Positions 41,865 through 48,770 of a stretch of DNA of 64,000 bases are shown piece after piece. Under the pieces are notes generated by a model. That model searched no databases, had not been told where the DNA came from, and saw only the letters and a program-made list of their open reading frames with translations. Location of the stretch: contig NZ_JBDFMH010000001.1 of assembly GCF_047238125.1 (NCBI RefSeq), positions 2,170,001 through 2,234,000 of the forward strand, in the 5' to 3' direction. Source of the DNA: JBDFMH01 sp047238125 (lineage in GTDB: Bacteria > Pseudomonadota > Alphaproteobacteria > Sphingomonadales > Sphingomonadaceae). The translations under genes and the position numbers were made by a program. Every line of letters begins with the position of its first letter. Position 1 is the stretch's first letter.

Positions 41865-42220
41865 GCCGGAACAGGCAGTCGCTCAATCTTTTCGCGATAG
41901 GCCGCCCGCTTGTCGCGTTCCTTCTCCAGATCGTAGGCGTGCTGGTAAGCGATCAGCAGGTCGGCGACGGCATCGTTCATAAGCGCGCCCAGCTTGTAGG
42001 CCAGATCGCGCGATACGTCATACTTGCCGGTCAGCACGCCGTGGAAGCCAGCGCGATCGACGCCGATCCGGCGCGCGGTCTCGGCAACGCTCAAGCCAAA
42101 CTCCGGCAGCAGCGTGTCACGAATGAACCCGCCCGGATGCTGGGTCAGGGGCGGCACGGCGTTGACGATCATGTCGGCCACCTTCTCGATCTTGTATTCT
42201 GCGGTGTCGCGCTTGGACAT
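41861..42220 (-). CDS. higA: HigA-like antitoxin (XRE family)
   Basis: The 119-residue protein carries the HigA pattern: HPGGFIRDTLLPEFGLSVAETARRIGVDRAGFHGVLTGKYDVSRDLAYKLGALM, a HTH with a helical C-terminus. It should neutralise the HigB toxin encoded upstream and repress its own promoter. The ATG at 42220 has GAGGAG 8 bp upstream and was preferred to GTG 42229. It has its own paired operators (42248-42297) in the 109-bp gap after higB, so it can be expressed separately from the toxin. Confidence 0.8.
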   Translation of the reverse strand: MSKRDTAEYKIEKVADMIVNAVPPLTQHPGGFIRDTLLPEFGLSVAETARRIGVDRAGFHGVLTGKYDVSRDLAYKLGALMNDAVADLLIAYQHAYDLEKERDKRAAYREKIERLPVPA

Positions 42221-42247
42221 AGTTGTCACTCCTCTACCCTAGCAGGT

Positions 42248-42297
42248 GTAGGGCGGCGCTCAACAGATAGCAAGTGAAAAGTTGAGCATCGCTCTAC
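42248..42297 (-). promoter_or_regulatory. Paired 17-bp operators upstream of higA
   Basis: Sites are GTAGGGCGGCGCTCAAC (42248-42264) and GTTGAGCATCGCTCTAC (42281-42297), centres 33 bp apart. On the minus strand the segment between them contains TCACTTGCTA, a likely -35, as in the copies at 6114-6163 and 42646-42707. The promoter would drive higA and the 41466 gene. Confidence 0.7.
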
Positions 42298-42329
42298 AGA
42301 GCGGGGCGGGTTTCCCGCCCGCGCCCGGA

Positions 42330-42629
42330 TCAGTGATAATCTTCGTAGTCCAGCAGGGCGGCGGTTTGCGCTTCAATGTCGACAATGAAGGTCAGGCGAT
42401 AGTTGCGGGTGACGGTCAGGCTCCAAGTGCCCCGGCGATCCCCTGTCAGTTCGTGGGCTTTCCATGAGGGCACCGCGTTCAGTTCGGCGGGGTTCGTCAT
42501 GACCCGGATCGCAATTAGCATCTGCTGGACCTTGCCGAATTGCAGGGCGTCGAAGCCCTTGACCGAGGTCAGCGTGTCGTCCTCGACCATCGCCTTAACC
42601 CGCTTGTCCCGAACCGAAATGATCTGCAT
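42330..42629 (-). CDS. higB: HigB-like toxin (RelE superfamily)
   Basis: The 99-residue protein has the HigB signature: KVQQMLIAIRVMTNPAELNAVPSWKAHELTGDRRGTWSLTVTRNYRLTFIVDIE and the C-terminal DYEDYH, with basic residues needed to bind RNA. It is a predicted ribosome-dependent mRNA interferase. ATG 42629 has GGAGG 5 bp upstream. In typical higBA operons the antitoxin follows closely; here the gap is 109 bp and contains another promoter-like segment. Operators overlap its promoter. Confidence 0.85.
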   Translation of the reverse strand: MQIISVRDKRVKAMVEDDTLTSVKGFDALQFGKVQQMLIAIRVMTNPAELNAVPSWKAHELTGDRRGTWSLTVTRNYRLTFIVDIEAQTAALLDYEDYH

Positions 42630-42645
42630 GTCCGCCTCCGTCGCC

Positions 42646-42722
42646 GTTGAGTGATACTCTACAGCAAGCGCGGTCCTATGCAAGAGAAATGTTGAGCGTT
42701 GCTCTACATAATTGTCATCGTG
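42646..42722 (-). promoter_or_regulatory. Promoter and paired 17-bp operators upstream of higB
   Basis: Sites are GTTGAGTGATACTCTAC (42646-42662) and GTTGAGCGTTGCTCTAC (42691-42707), centres 45 bp apart. On the minus strand TTGCAT and TAGAGT, 16 bp apart, form a promoter whose -10 lies in the first operator, so repressor binding would exclude RNA polymerase. The extra 12 bp relative to the other copies contains a second CTTGC. Confidence 0.7.
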
Positions 42723-42767
42723 TAGAGAGCCGGACGTAATTGCGGGCTAGACGATCCGATCGACAGA

Positions 42768-43037
42768 CTAGGTCAACCTGCGTTTGAGGATGTCGCTTGT
42801 TCGAAAGTAAGGATTACGTCTTCGTTCACGAGAAAATGCGCGGCCCCGAACCGACCATTTGCGCTCGATATGGACCCGCGTGCTGAAAGATCCGAACCCT
42901 CGAAGCTCAACGCGCCCTGACGCGACCAGTTGTTCGATAATGGCTTCGAAAAATAGGTCGACAATGCGTCTCACGTCTTTCTTCGAGAGGCCTGGGTTCT
43001 CAAGCGCCAAGCGCGCCACGAGCTCAGAATGTGTCAT
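42768..43037 (-). CDS. Divergent IHF/HU-family DNA-binding protein
   Basis: The 89-residue protein matches the IHF-beta N-terminal half very well (MTHSELVARLALENPGLSKKDVRRIVDLFFEAIIEQLVASGRVELRGFGSFS). In the DNA-binding arm the usual RNPRTG motif with its intercalating Pro is absent, replaced by VHIERKWSVRGRAFSRERRRNPYFRT. It may bend phage DNA at att sites or promoters with altered specificity. It lies about 3.6 kb inside attR. Confidence 0.8.
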   Translation of the reverse strand: MTHSELVARLALENPGLSKKDVRRIVDLFFEAIIEQLVASGRVELRGFGSFSTRVHIERKWSVRGRAFSRERRRNPYFRTSDILKRRLT

Positions 43038-43295
43038 TTGCCCCTCGGCTGGGTGAAGCGTGGACGGTCCCGCAATTTAAGCGCTCCTAACATCGCGACT
43101 TCCTGGAGTGAACCGGAGCGAATTTCCGAAGACACGTCCGCCGGCCACTGGAAGATATTCCAGTGAAGGCCGAGCGGGGGTGCCGGGCTGCAACCCGGCA
43201 ACCAGCGGGGGGGATAATCCCGCTACTAGCGGCCGGCCAGCCGCATCGCCCCGCACCTGCGCAACAGGCGGGGCCTTCCTGAAGGCAAATCCCAC
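43038..43295. other. Intergenic region with six consecutive hairpins
   Basis: Between the IHF-like gene and the divergent methyltransferase gene, six stems follow one another: CACTGGAA/TTCCAGTG (43146-43165), GCCGGG/CCCGGC (43182-43199), AGCGGG/CCCGCT (43204-43224), GCGGC/GCCGC (43229-43244), GCCCCGC/GCGGGGC (43248-43274) and GCCTTC/GAAGGC (43273-43286). Hairpins 2-4 look like diverged copies of one unit. The region could be a structured leader, a small RNA or a protein-binding array; no convincing coding sequence is seen. Confidence 0.6.
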
Positions 43296-44162
43296 ATGGA
43301 GTCGAGTCTAGTTCCTGTCCGGCCCGTTCGGCCGGCAGCCGCCTACCTTGGCGGCAAGCGCGTCCTGTCCAGCCGCCTTGTCCGCATGATCGATGCGATC
43401 GACCACAAGACCTACGTCGAGCCGTTCGTCGGCATGGGCGGGGTGTTCCTGCGCCGCACGCGCCAGCCGTCGCTGGAGGTGATCAACGACCTGTCCCGCG
43501 ACGTGGCCACGCTCTACCGCGTGCTGCAGCGCCACTATCAGGCGTTCTTTGACATGCTGAAGTGGCAGCTGGCGGGCCGCGCCGAGTTCGGCCGGCTGAT
43601 GTCCACGAATCCCGAAACGCTGACCGACCTGGAGCGCGCGGCCCGGTTCCTCTATCTCCAGCGGCTGGCGTTCGGCGGCAAGGTCGAGGGCCGCACGTTC
43701 GGCATAAGCCGCGATCTGCCGGCGCGCTTCAACCCGGCGCGGATGGAGGAGACGCTTGCTGATCTGCACGATCGGCTGGCCGGCGTCGTGATCGAATGCC
43801 TGCCCTATGCCGAGGTGATCCGGCGCTATGATGGGCCAAACACCCTGTTCTATCTCGACCCGCCCTATTGGGGGAACGAGGCCGACTATGGGCCGGGCAC
43901 CTTCGCGCGCGAGGACTTTGAGCGGCTGGCCGACCAGCTCGCGCAGATCCGCGGCCGGTTCATCCTGTCGATCAACGCGACCGATGGCGCGCGGGAGGTT
44001 TTCGGCCGCTTCGCGATCGAGGAGGTGGATTGCACCTACACGATCTCGCGCGGGAATGGGGCGAAGGTGCGGGAGCTAATCGTTAGCGGGGTTTACGATA
44101 CAGGCAATTCGGGCTTTAACGACGCCCAGACGCTGCATCAGGGGGGCGGGGTTGGTCGATGA
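43296..44162 (+). CDS. Dam-type DNA N6-adenine methyltransferase (D12 class)
   Basis: The 288-residue protein has YLGGKR (17-22) and VEPFVGMGGVF (41-51) for S-adenosylmethionine binding, and the catalytic DPPYW at 188-192. The target-recognition part lies between (about 60-180). No restriction enzyme gene of classical type is adjacent. It may protect phage DNA from host restriction or serve the linked genes. ATG 43296 is the first in-frame start after the hairpin region; the stop overlaps the next gene (ATGA). Confidence 0.88.
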   Translation: MESSLVPVRPVRPAAAYLGGKRVLSSRLVRMIDAIDHKTYVEPFVGMGGVFLRRTRQPSLEVINDLSRDVATLYRVLQRHYQAFFDMLKWQLAGRAEFGRLMSTNPETLTDLERAARFLYLQRLAFGGKVEGRTFGISRDLPARFNPARMEETLADLHDRLAGVVIECLPYAEVIRRYDGPNTLFYLDPPYWGNEADYGPGTFAREDFERLADQLAQIRGRFILSINATDGAREVFGRFAIEEVDCTYTISRGNGAKVRELIVSGVYDTGNSGFNDAQTLHQGGGVGR

Positions 44163-45013
44163 CGACGACGATCGAACTCAGCATCGCCGGCCGGGGCGAG
44201 AATGATGCTCCGCGGTTGGACGATCTTATTGGGCAGCTCCAGGACTTTTTCAGCATGGTGAACGGGGTGGCCGCGTCCATTGCCGGCGACGACATTCAGC
44301 GTTTCGACTGGCAGGTCATCGGGTTAAGCAAAAATAGCCCAGCCCGCATAGTGGTCGAGGCAGTCCCAACACCGGGACACGCAGAAGGTCCAGAGCTTGC
44401 TGCTGCCGCGCGCAATGCCACGATGGTGGGCCTATATGAGTTAGCGGTGAGCTCTGACCGTCCTGTCTATTTCTCCGACAATGTGATCGAGGCCGCCGAC
44501 CGATTTGCGCGGCGACTGTTTCGCGGTTTGGCCGAAACGAGGATTGAGGGTGGCAATCTCACGGCGCTGCGAATGGCGCCGACAGAAGCGTCTCGGGCGA
44601 TTAATAACATTACGCTTATCACAGAGCGCGCCCCGGTCAGCACTTACCGCGAGCTTGGTAGCGTGGAGGGCTACATTCAGAACGTGGGCACCGATGGCTA
44701 TGGGCGCCCCTATATCATCGTGAAGTCTCGCGTCAGCGGCGCTGATGCTCGCTGTTTTCTGTCCGGCGACGCATTGCGGCAGCTCGAAAGCACGCCCGTA
44801 GCAGAAGTGGTTTGGCGACAACGCCGGGTCACTGCACGGGGGCTGTTGCGATATCGTTCGCCCGGCAGATTGAGCAGCGCTGAAATAGACGAACTGGTTT
44901 TCGAAGACAGTCGGCAGCGCCTGCCGCAACTGAGGGATATTATTGATCTGAACTTCACCGGCGGTGCGAGCTCGTCCGAATACCTGGAGAGGGTTCGCAG
45001 TGGTGAAGCCTAA
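44159..45013 (+). CDS. Unknown protein between methyltransferase and PIN genes
   Basis: The 284-residue soluble protein begins MTTTIELSIAGRGENDAPRLDDLIGQLQDFF. It has a strand-rich centre (YRELGSVEGYIQNVGTDGYGRPYIIVKSRVSGADARCFLSGDALRQLES) that suggests a small nucleic-acid-binding or OB-like barrel, and a charged C-terminus. No family is recognised. Its GC content is lower than that of the methyltransferase gene. It overlaps the methyltransferase stop by 4 bp and the PIN start by 14 bp, so it is translationally tied to both and is likely their partner or an antitoxin. Confidence 0.7.
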   Translation: MTTTIELSIAGRGENDAPRLDDLIGQLQDFFSMVNGVAASIAGDDIQRFDWQVIGLSKNSPARIVVEAVPTPGHAEGPELAAAARNATMVGLYELAVSSDRPVYFSDNVIEAADRFARRLFRGLAETRIEGGNLTALRMAPTEASRAINNITLITERAPVSTYRELGSVEGYIQNVGTDGYGRPYIIVKSRVSGADARCFLSGDALRQLESTPVAEVVWRQRRVTARGLLRYRSPGRLSSAEIDELVFEDSRQRLPQLRDIIDLNFTGGASSSEYLERVRSGEA

Positions 45014-45482
45014 GCGCCTCGCATGGGACTCATGCGCTTGGATCGCGACCATCATTCAGGAAAAATCGCCGCTGGCTGACGGGGGCGTCGAAGATCGAGC
45101 AAAGCTTTGCAATCACGTAATTGAACTCGCGGCAGCCAAAAAGGTTGAGATCGCCACTTCCGGCTTATCTCTCACCGAAGTATGCCGCGGAGTAGCCAAC
45201 GATGATCATGATGCGATGGTTGATTTCTTCCGGAACGAATACATCGTTGTGGTGCCCGTCGATCATTACGTCGGCACCATCGGAAGGAAGCTGATGCTAT
45301 CCGGTTATGCAGGGCTCAAGCCCCCTGATGCTATTCATCTCGCGTCGGCTTTGGCTTGTTCGGCCACCGAATTTCACACCTTCGACGCCAAGCTATTGAA
45401 GCTCGACGGCAAGATCCCCCGGCTTGACACGGGCTATCTGCATATCTGCAAACCAACCTCTCCGCCGCCGACACTGTTCTAG
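45000..45482 (+). CDS. PIN-domain ribonuclease
   Basis: The 160-residue protein has the PIN-domain acidic residues Asp10 (LAWDSCAW), Glu60 (LSLTEVCRG), Asp110 (PPDAIHLASAL) and Asp129 (FHTFDAKLLKL), so the metal site is complete. Such proteins cleave RNA as toxins or in defence. It starts at GTG 45000 (or 45003) with GGAGAGGG upstream. Its partner would be the 44159 protein, which is larger than a VapB antitoxin. It overlaps the convergent gene at 45479 by 4 bp. Confidence 0.82.
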   Translation: MVKPKRLAWDSCAWIATIIQEKSPLADGGVEDRAKLCNHVIELAAAKKVEIATSGLSLTEVCRGVANDDHDAMVDFFRNEYIVVVPVDHYVGTIGRKLMLSGYAGLKPPDAIHLASALACSATEFHTFDAKLLKLDGKIPRLDTGYLHICKPTSPPPTLF

Positions 45483-45784
45483 CCCCGCAGCGCCCCCACT
45501 GCCGTCCGCGCCAGCTGCCGCATGATGTCCTGCCAATAGCCGGCCTGCTCCCACGGCCAGTCGTCCAGCGTGCCGTGCCGCCGACTTTCCCATAGCTCGA
45601 TCGCGACATGCTCGATCAGCGCGTCGTGGTCGTTCGCGGTGCAGAGGCGGCAGCGGTGGCCGGCGGGTATGTCCCGCCCGGCTATCGGGAGGCCGGGCGG
45701 GACTGTAACGACCCGAGCGTCACGTGGGGTGAGCTCCCGTCCTTCATAGCTAATAGCCGTTAACGCTGAGTTACCGTCAGGCAC
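45479..45784 (-). CDS. Hypothetical protein, 101 residues, with a CxxC motif
   Basis: The region after the preceding gene reads GRELTPRDARVVTVPPGLPIAGRDIPAGHRCRLCTANDHDALIEHVAIELWES, with HRCRLC a possible metal-binding knuckle, and ends with WPWEQAGYWQDIMRQLARTAVGALRG. The start is uncertain: a GTG at 45784 overlaps the end of the upstream gene by 8 bp and is chosen; longer frames lack support. No family is recognised. Confidence 0.45.
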   Translation of the reverse strand: MPDGNSALTAISYEGRELTPRDARVVTVPPGLPIAGRDIPAGHRCRLCTANDHDALIEHVAIELWESRRHGTLDDWPWEQAGYWQDIMRQLARTAVGALRG

Positions 45785-46043
45785 GGGCGGCGTGGTATTC
45801 GTTGATTGGCGGCGCGCAGTCCGCGATCCAAGCCCGCTCGGCATCGTCCAGCATCTCGAACATGTCGGGCTCGGCACCCATCGACTGAAGCCGGGTGCGG
45901 ACGGTCTCGGGGTCGGCATACCGCGGCAGTGCGCGATCGGCCTTCGCCGCCTTCGCCAGATCCGAATACCATGCCTTCGCGTCGGTCTGGTTTACCAGCC
46001 AAGTGCTGAAGGCCTCGCCTGCCGTCTCATATCGGGCATCCAT
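45777..46043 (-). CDS. Small helical protein, possible YozE/SAM-like fold
   Basis: The 88-residue protein MDARYETAGEAFSTWLVNQTDAKAWYSDLAKAAKADRALPRYADPETVRTRLQSMGAEPDMFEMLDDAERAW has the order FxxWL..Q, DLAxxAxxD, RxRL found in YozE-type SAM-like proteins. The match is by pattern only. It diverges from the HIRAN gene at 46122 and shares an 8-bp overlap with the next gene. Confidence 0.6.
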   Translation of the reverse strand: MDARYETAGEAFSTWLVNQTDAKAWYSDLAKAAKADRALPRYADPETVRTRLQSMGAEPDMFEMLDDAERAWIADCAPPINEYHAARA

Positions 46044-46121
46044 GATCCTGATCCCTGCTTGCCGACTCACTTCGAATCCATATATCTGTTCCCGCTCTGT
46101 TCTACAATCGGAGCGGCCGGG

Positions 46122-46568
46122 ATGAGCTTGAGCGGGTTCAACATCGGGGTGGTTGGCGGCAGCCATCGCAACGCAGACGGCGCGCATCGCCAAGCAGAGA
46201 TCGCGCGGTGCGTGCCAGGTGAAGTCATCTTCCTGCGCCGGGAGCCCAGCAATCCTTTCGACCCGGCGGCCGTGGCCGTCTTCAGCTGCCGGAACGTGCA
46301 GGTCGGCTATATCTCGCGAGAGCGCTGCGGCTGGATCGGATCGAAGATCGATCGCGGCTACAAGGTGAAGGCTTGCGTCGAGCGGATCAATTTCCGGGAT
46401 CTTCCCGGTGAACTGCTAAAGCTGGTGATCGTGGTGACGATGGATGGCGAGGAGCCGGTGGCTGGCAGGGGCGTCATCGCCGACCGTCTGCCTCGGCCGC
46501 GGCCGGCGCTTATAGTCAAGCATGCGCACCCGAAATCTGGGACCGCATTGGGACCGCAAATCGGGTGA
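46122..46568 (+). CDS. HIRAN-domain protein
   Basis: The 148-residue protein has a HIRAN domain at about residues 8-95: FNIGVVGGSHRNADGAHRQAEIARCVPGEVIFLRREPSNPFDPAAVAVFS followed by VQVGYISRERC. HIRAN domains bind DNA ends or single-stranded DNA at damaged or stalled sites. ATG 46122 was chosen because the domain starts directly after it. The last codons overlap the tandem repeat and inverted repeat next to attR. It is the last gene of the prophage. Confidence 0.82.
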   Translation: MSLSGFNIGVVGGSHRNADGAHRQAEIARCVPGEVIFLRREPSNPFDPAAVAVFSCRNVQVGYISRERCGWIGSKIDRGYKVKACVERINFRDLPGELLKLVIVVTMDGEEPVAGRGVIADRLPRPRPALIVKHAHPKSGTALGPQIG

Positions 46569-46579
46569 GATTTGCGGTC
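46539..46579. promoter_or_regulatory. Candidate integrase arm-type sites at attR
   Basis: The 23-bp tandem GGGACCGCA repeat at 46539-46561 matches 4654-4676 with one mismatch. Next to it, GACCGCAAATC (46552-46562) and GATTTGCGGTC (46569-46579) form a perfect 11-bp inverted repeat with a 6-nt spacer. The element is 59 bp from the attR core and overlaps the end of the HIRAN gene. Confidence 0.55.
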
Positions 46580-46637
46580 TCAAGCTGGGTTTCGCGTCAG
46601 TTTGTCGCGGAATCTCGCTTGCGGACCGTGATCCAAG

Positions 46638-46695
46638 TGCAATCGCACTGCAGAGGTCAGGGGTTCGATTCCCCTCAGCTCCACCAGCCCCGCAC
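46638..46695. repeat. attR core (58-bp direct repeat with attL)
   Basis: Identical to 4533-4590. It is the displaced 3' part of the original tRNA-Ala gene, from the anticodon stem to 9 bp past CCA. It ends 19 bp before the fliS stop, so before integration the tRNA gene and fliS were convergent neighbours. Confidence 0.95.
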
Positions 46696-46714
46696 CGTTT
46701 CCCGACCTTAGCAA

Positions 46715-47107
46715 TCAGCCGATCGCGTTCCAGGCGAGTGCGATCTCGGCGATGATCGTGCGCGCCTGATCGGCCGGCTCCGGCGTACGCGTGCTGGCGG
46801 CGTCGTTCAGCAGCCGGCGGGTCTCGCGATAGACGCGCGACAGCGCCGCCGTCATATCCGGCGCGGCATTCGCATCGAGGCTGCTTTCGAGCGCGGAGAT
46901 GATGTTCAGCGCACGCGGATGCGCGGCGGCGGCGTGGACGTTCCCGCCCTGGCGCAGCGTGGTGCGCACCAGCCCGATCGCGTTCAGCAGCTCTTCGTAG
47001 AGGATACCGATCAACCGATGCGGCGAGGCGGCCTCGATCCGGCTGGAGAGGTCGATCGTGCGATAGGCGGCGCCGGCGCCGGCCTGGGGGCGGACTGTGG
47101 TGTACAT
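46715..47107 (-). CDS. fliS: Flagellar export chaperone FliS
   Basis: The 130-residue helical protein reads AYRTIDLSSRIEAASPHRLIGILYEELLNAIGLVRTTLRQG, the FliS pattern with the ASPHRLI motif. It binds flagellin in the cytoplasm and prevents premature polymerisation. It follows fliD by 10 bp in the same direction, forming a fliDS pair. It is the flagellar gene nearest to the prophage. Confidence 0.88.
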   Translation of the reverse strand: MYTTVRPQAGAGAAYRTIDLSSRIEAASPHRLIGILYEELLNAIGLVRTTLRQGGNVHAAAAHPRALNIISALESSLDANAAPDMTAALSRVYRETRRLLNDAASTRTPEPADQARTIIAEIALAWNAIG

Positions 47108-47117
47108 GATGCGCTAC

Positions 47118-48722
47118 TCAGTTGCTCTTCGTCCACAGGGCGATCTGCTGTTCGAGATAGCTCTGGGTGGCCTTGATCGCGGTCATCCGCGATTCCATCG
47201 CGGTGAAATTCTTGGTCAGCAGCGCCTCATAGGCATCGCTGCGCAGTTCCAGATCGGCCTTGGCATCGGCGATCGACTTGGTTTCCTTGTCGAACGTGGC
47301 CTGGGCCGTGGTCAGCGCGCCGCTCCGCCCGCGCAAGCCGTCGCGGATCGACTGCAGCGCGCCGCCCAGGCCGAGATCGATGCTGATCGTGGCGCTGGTG
47401 ATCGCGCCTTCCGGCCGCAGCACCAGCCCGGCCGCCGCAGATGAGGCATTCGCGCGCAGCAGTGCCCCGATCGGGGTGGCGGCGATGCCGTCGATCATGC
47501 CAGATGCCGGCGTCTCGCCGACCTTGGGGGTGACGTTGGTCACGGTGTAAGTGCCGGGCTTCGCCTTGCCATAGGCGGAATGGATCACGAGCAGCGGATT
47601 GTCGCTGCGCTGGGTGGGATTGAACAGAGCCTCTACCCCGTCCGGATCGGCTGCCAGCGCGGCCTGCAGCCGGTTGGTGTCGAGCCGCAGCGATCCGTCG
47701 CGATTGGTGGCGACGCCGATCTCGGCCAGCGTCTTCATGCCAGCCGCCCCTTCGACCAGCGCCATCGTCGGGATCTTGGAGAGCTGGCGCCGCATGTCGC
47801 GGATCGCGCTGTCGCCGCGCAGCGCGCCACCGCCGGTGCCGTCGCTGGCGCCGGACGCGGTCGCCTCGTCCAGGATGGTCTCGAGTTCGTTATAGGCCGC
47901 CACGAAATCGCCGAGCGCTTGCGTGATCGCCTCGGTCGGCCGCTGCGATCCCATCGTGACGACGGTGCCGGGGGCGGCCTTGGTCAGATCGATCTGCATA
48001 CCGGGCACGAGATCGGCGATGCTGTTGGTGGCGCGCGCCACATCCACCCCGTCGAGCTTCAGCAGCGCATCCTGCGCAGGCAAGCGCTGGGTCATGCTGG
48101 CGGTGGTAAAGCGACCGAGCGCGTCGGGATCGCCTGCGGTAAGCTCGGCAGTGAAGGCCTGGGCGGCCCCGCTCCTGCCCTTCAGCACGAGCTGCGCACC
48201 GCCGACGCCGCTGACGACGCTGGCGGTGATGCCGGTGCCGGAACTGTTGATCGCCTGGGCCAGTCCGCTCAAGCTGTTATTGCTGCCGTCGATGACGACT
48301 TCGATCGCCGGGCCGCCGCCGACCGAGAAGGAAAGCGTGCCTTCACCCACCGGCGTGGCGGCGGTGGCGAGCGCAGTCGAGACCATCGATTGCGCTTGAG
48401 CGAGCTGAGTGACTTCGATCTCGGCGGAGAAATTCCCGAGCCGCGATCCCGGCAGTGCCTTGGCGCTCAGGATGCTGGAATTGGAAACGGTCGGCTGGCT
48501 GAACAGGCTGCCCCCCGCGATCAGCGAGGACAGCGCGGTGGCGAAACTGTCGATCGCGCCCGAGGCGGTGCCCAGCGCGGAAATCTTGGCGGCGTTGGTC
48601 TCGGTCCGCCGGGCGATCAGCGCATCCTTGCCCGCGCGCTGCGCCGCGGCCAGATCGCTGACCAGCTTGCCTGTATCGATGCCCGATCCGATGCCCAGGC
48701 TTGCCGCGATCGAGGTTACCAT
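47118..48722 (-). CDS. fliD: Flagellar filament cap protein FliD (HAP2)
   Basis: The 534-residue protein caps the filament and helps flagellin fold at its tip. The N-terminal helix (LGIGSGIDTGKLVSDLAAAQRAGKDALIARR), the central beta-rich domains and the C-terminal coiled coil (FTAMESRMTAIKATQSYLEQQIALW) follow the FliD layout. ATG 48722 follows AAGGGCAGC. The 48-bp gap to flhB separates it from the main operon and could hold its own promoter. Confidence 0.93.
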   Translation of the reverse strand: MVTSIAASLGIGSGIDTGKLVSDLAAAQRAGKDALIARRTETNAAKISALGTASGAIDSFATALSSLIAGGSLFSQPTVSNSSILSAKALPGSRLGNFSAEIEVTQLAQAQSMVSTALATAATPVGEGTLSFSVGGGPAIEVVIDGSNNSLSGLAQAINSSGTGITASVVSGVGGAQLVLKGRSGAAQAFTAELTAGDPDALGRFTTASMTQRLPAQDALLKLDGVDVARATNSIADLVPGMQIDLTKAAPGTVVTMGSQRPTEAITQALGDFVAAYNELETILDEATASGASDGTGGGALRGDSAIRDMRRQLSKIPTMALVEGAAGMKTLAEIGVATNRDGSLRLDTNRLQAALAADPDGVEALFNPTQRSDNPLLVIHSAYGKAKPGTYTVTNVTPKVGETPASGMIDGIAATPIGALLRANASSAAAGLVLRPEGAITSATISIDLGLGGALQSIRDGLRGRSGALTTAQATFDKETKSIADAKADLELRSDAYEALLTKNFTAMESRMTAIKATQSYLEQQIALWTKSN

Positions 48723-48770
48723 GTGCTGCCCTTCGCCATCCCTTCCGTTAACGGCGCAAAGGAGAAGGGT

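Larger units (their letters stand above)
4533..46695. mobile_element. Lambda-like siphophage prophage integrated in tRNA-Ala
   Basis: The element is bounded by 58-bp perfect direct repeats (attL, attR) and is about 42.1 kb from one repeat start to the other. It carries a tyrosine integrase at the left end, a CI-type repressor, replication genes, terminase, portal, capsid, tail, and a lysis cassette with endolysin and spanins. All expected modules are present and no structural gene is visibly broken, so it may be inducible. The virion type is inferred to be a long non-contractile tail, since there is a tail tube, tape measure and G/GT chaperones but no sheath gene. Confidence 0.95.

Noticed and set aside
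43108..43311. A 67-codon frame across the hairpin array with repeated PATSG
   Set aside because: The repeats come from the stem sequences and the frame runs into the methyltransferase start. No ribosome site is seen, so the RNA/DNA-structure explanation is preferred.
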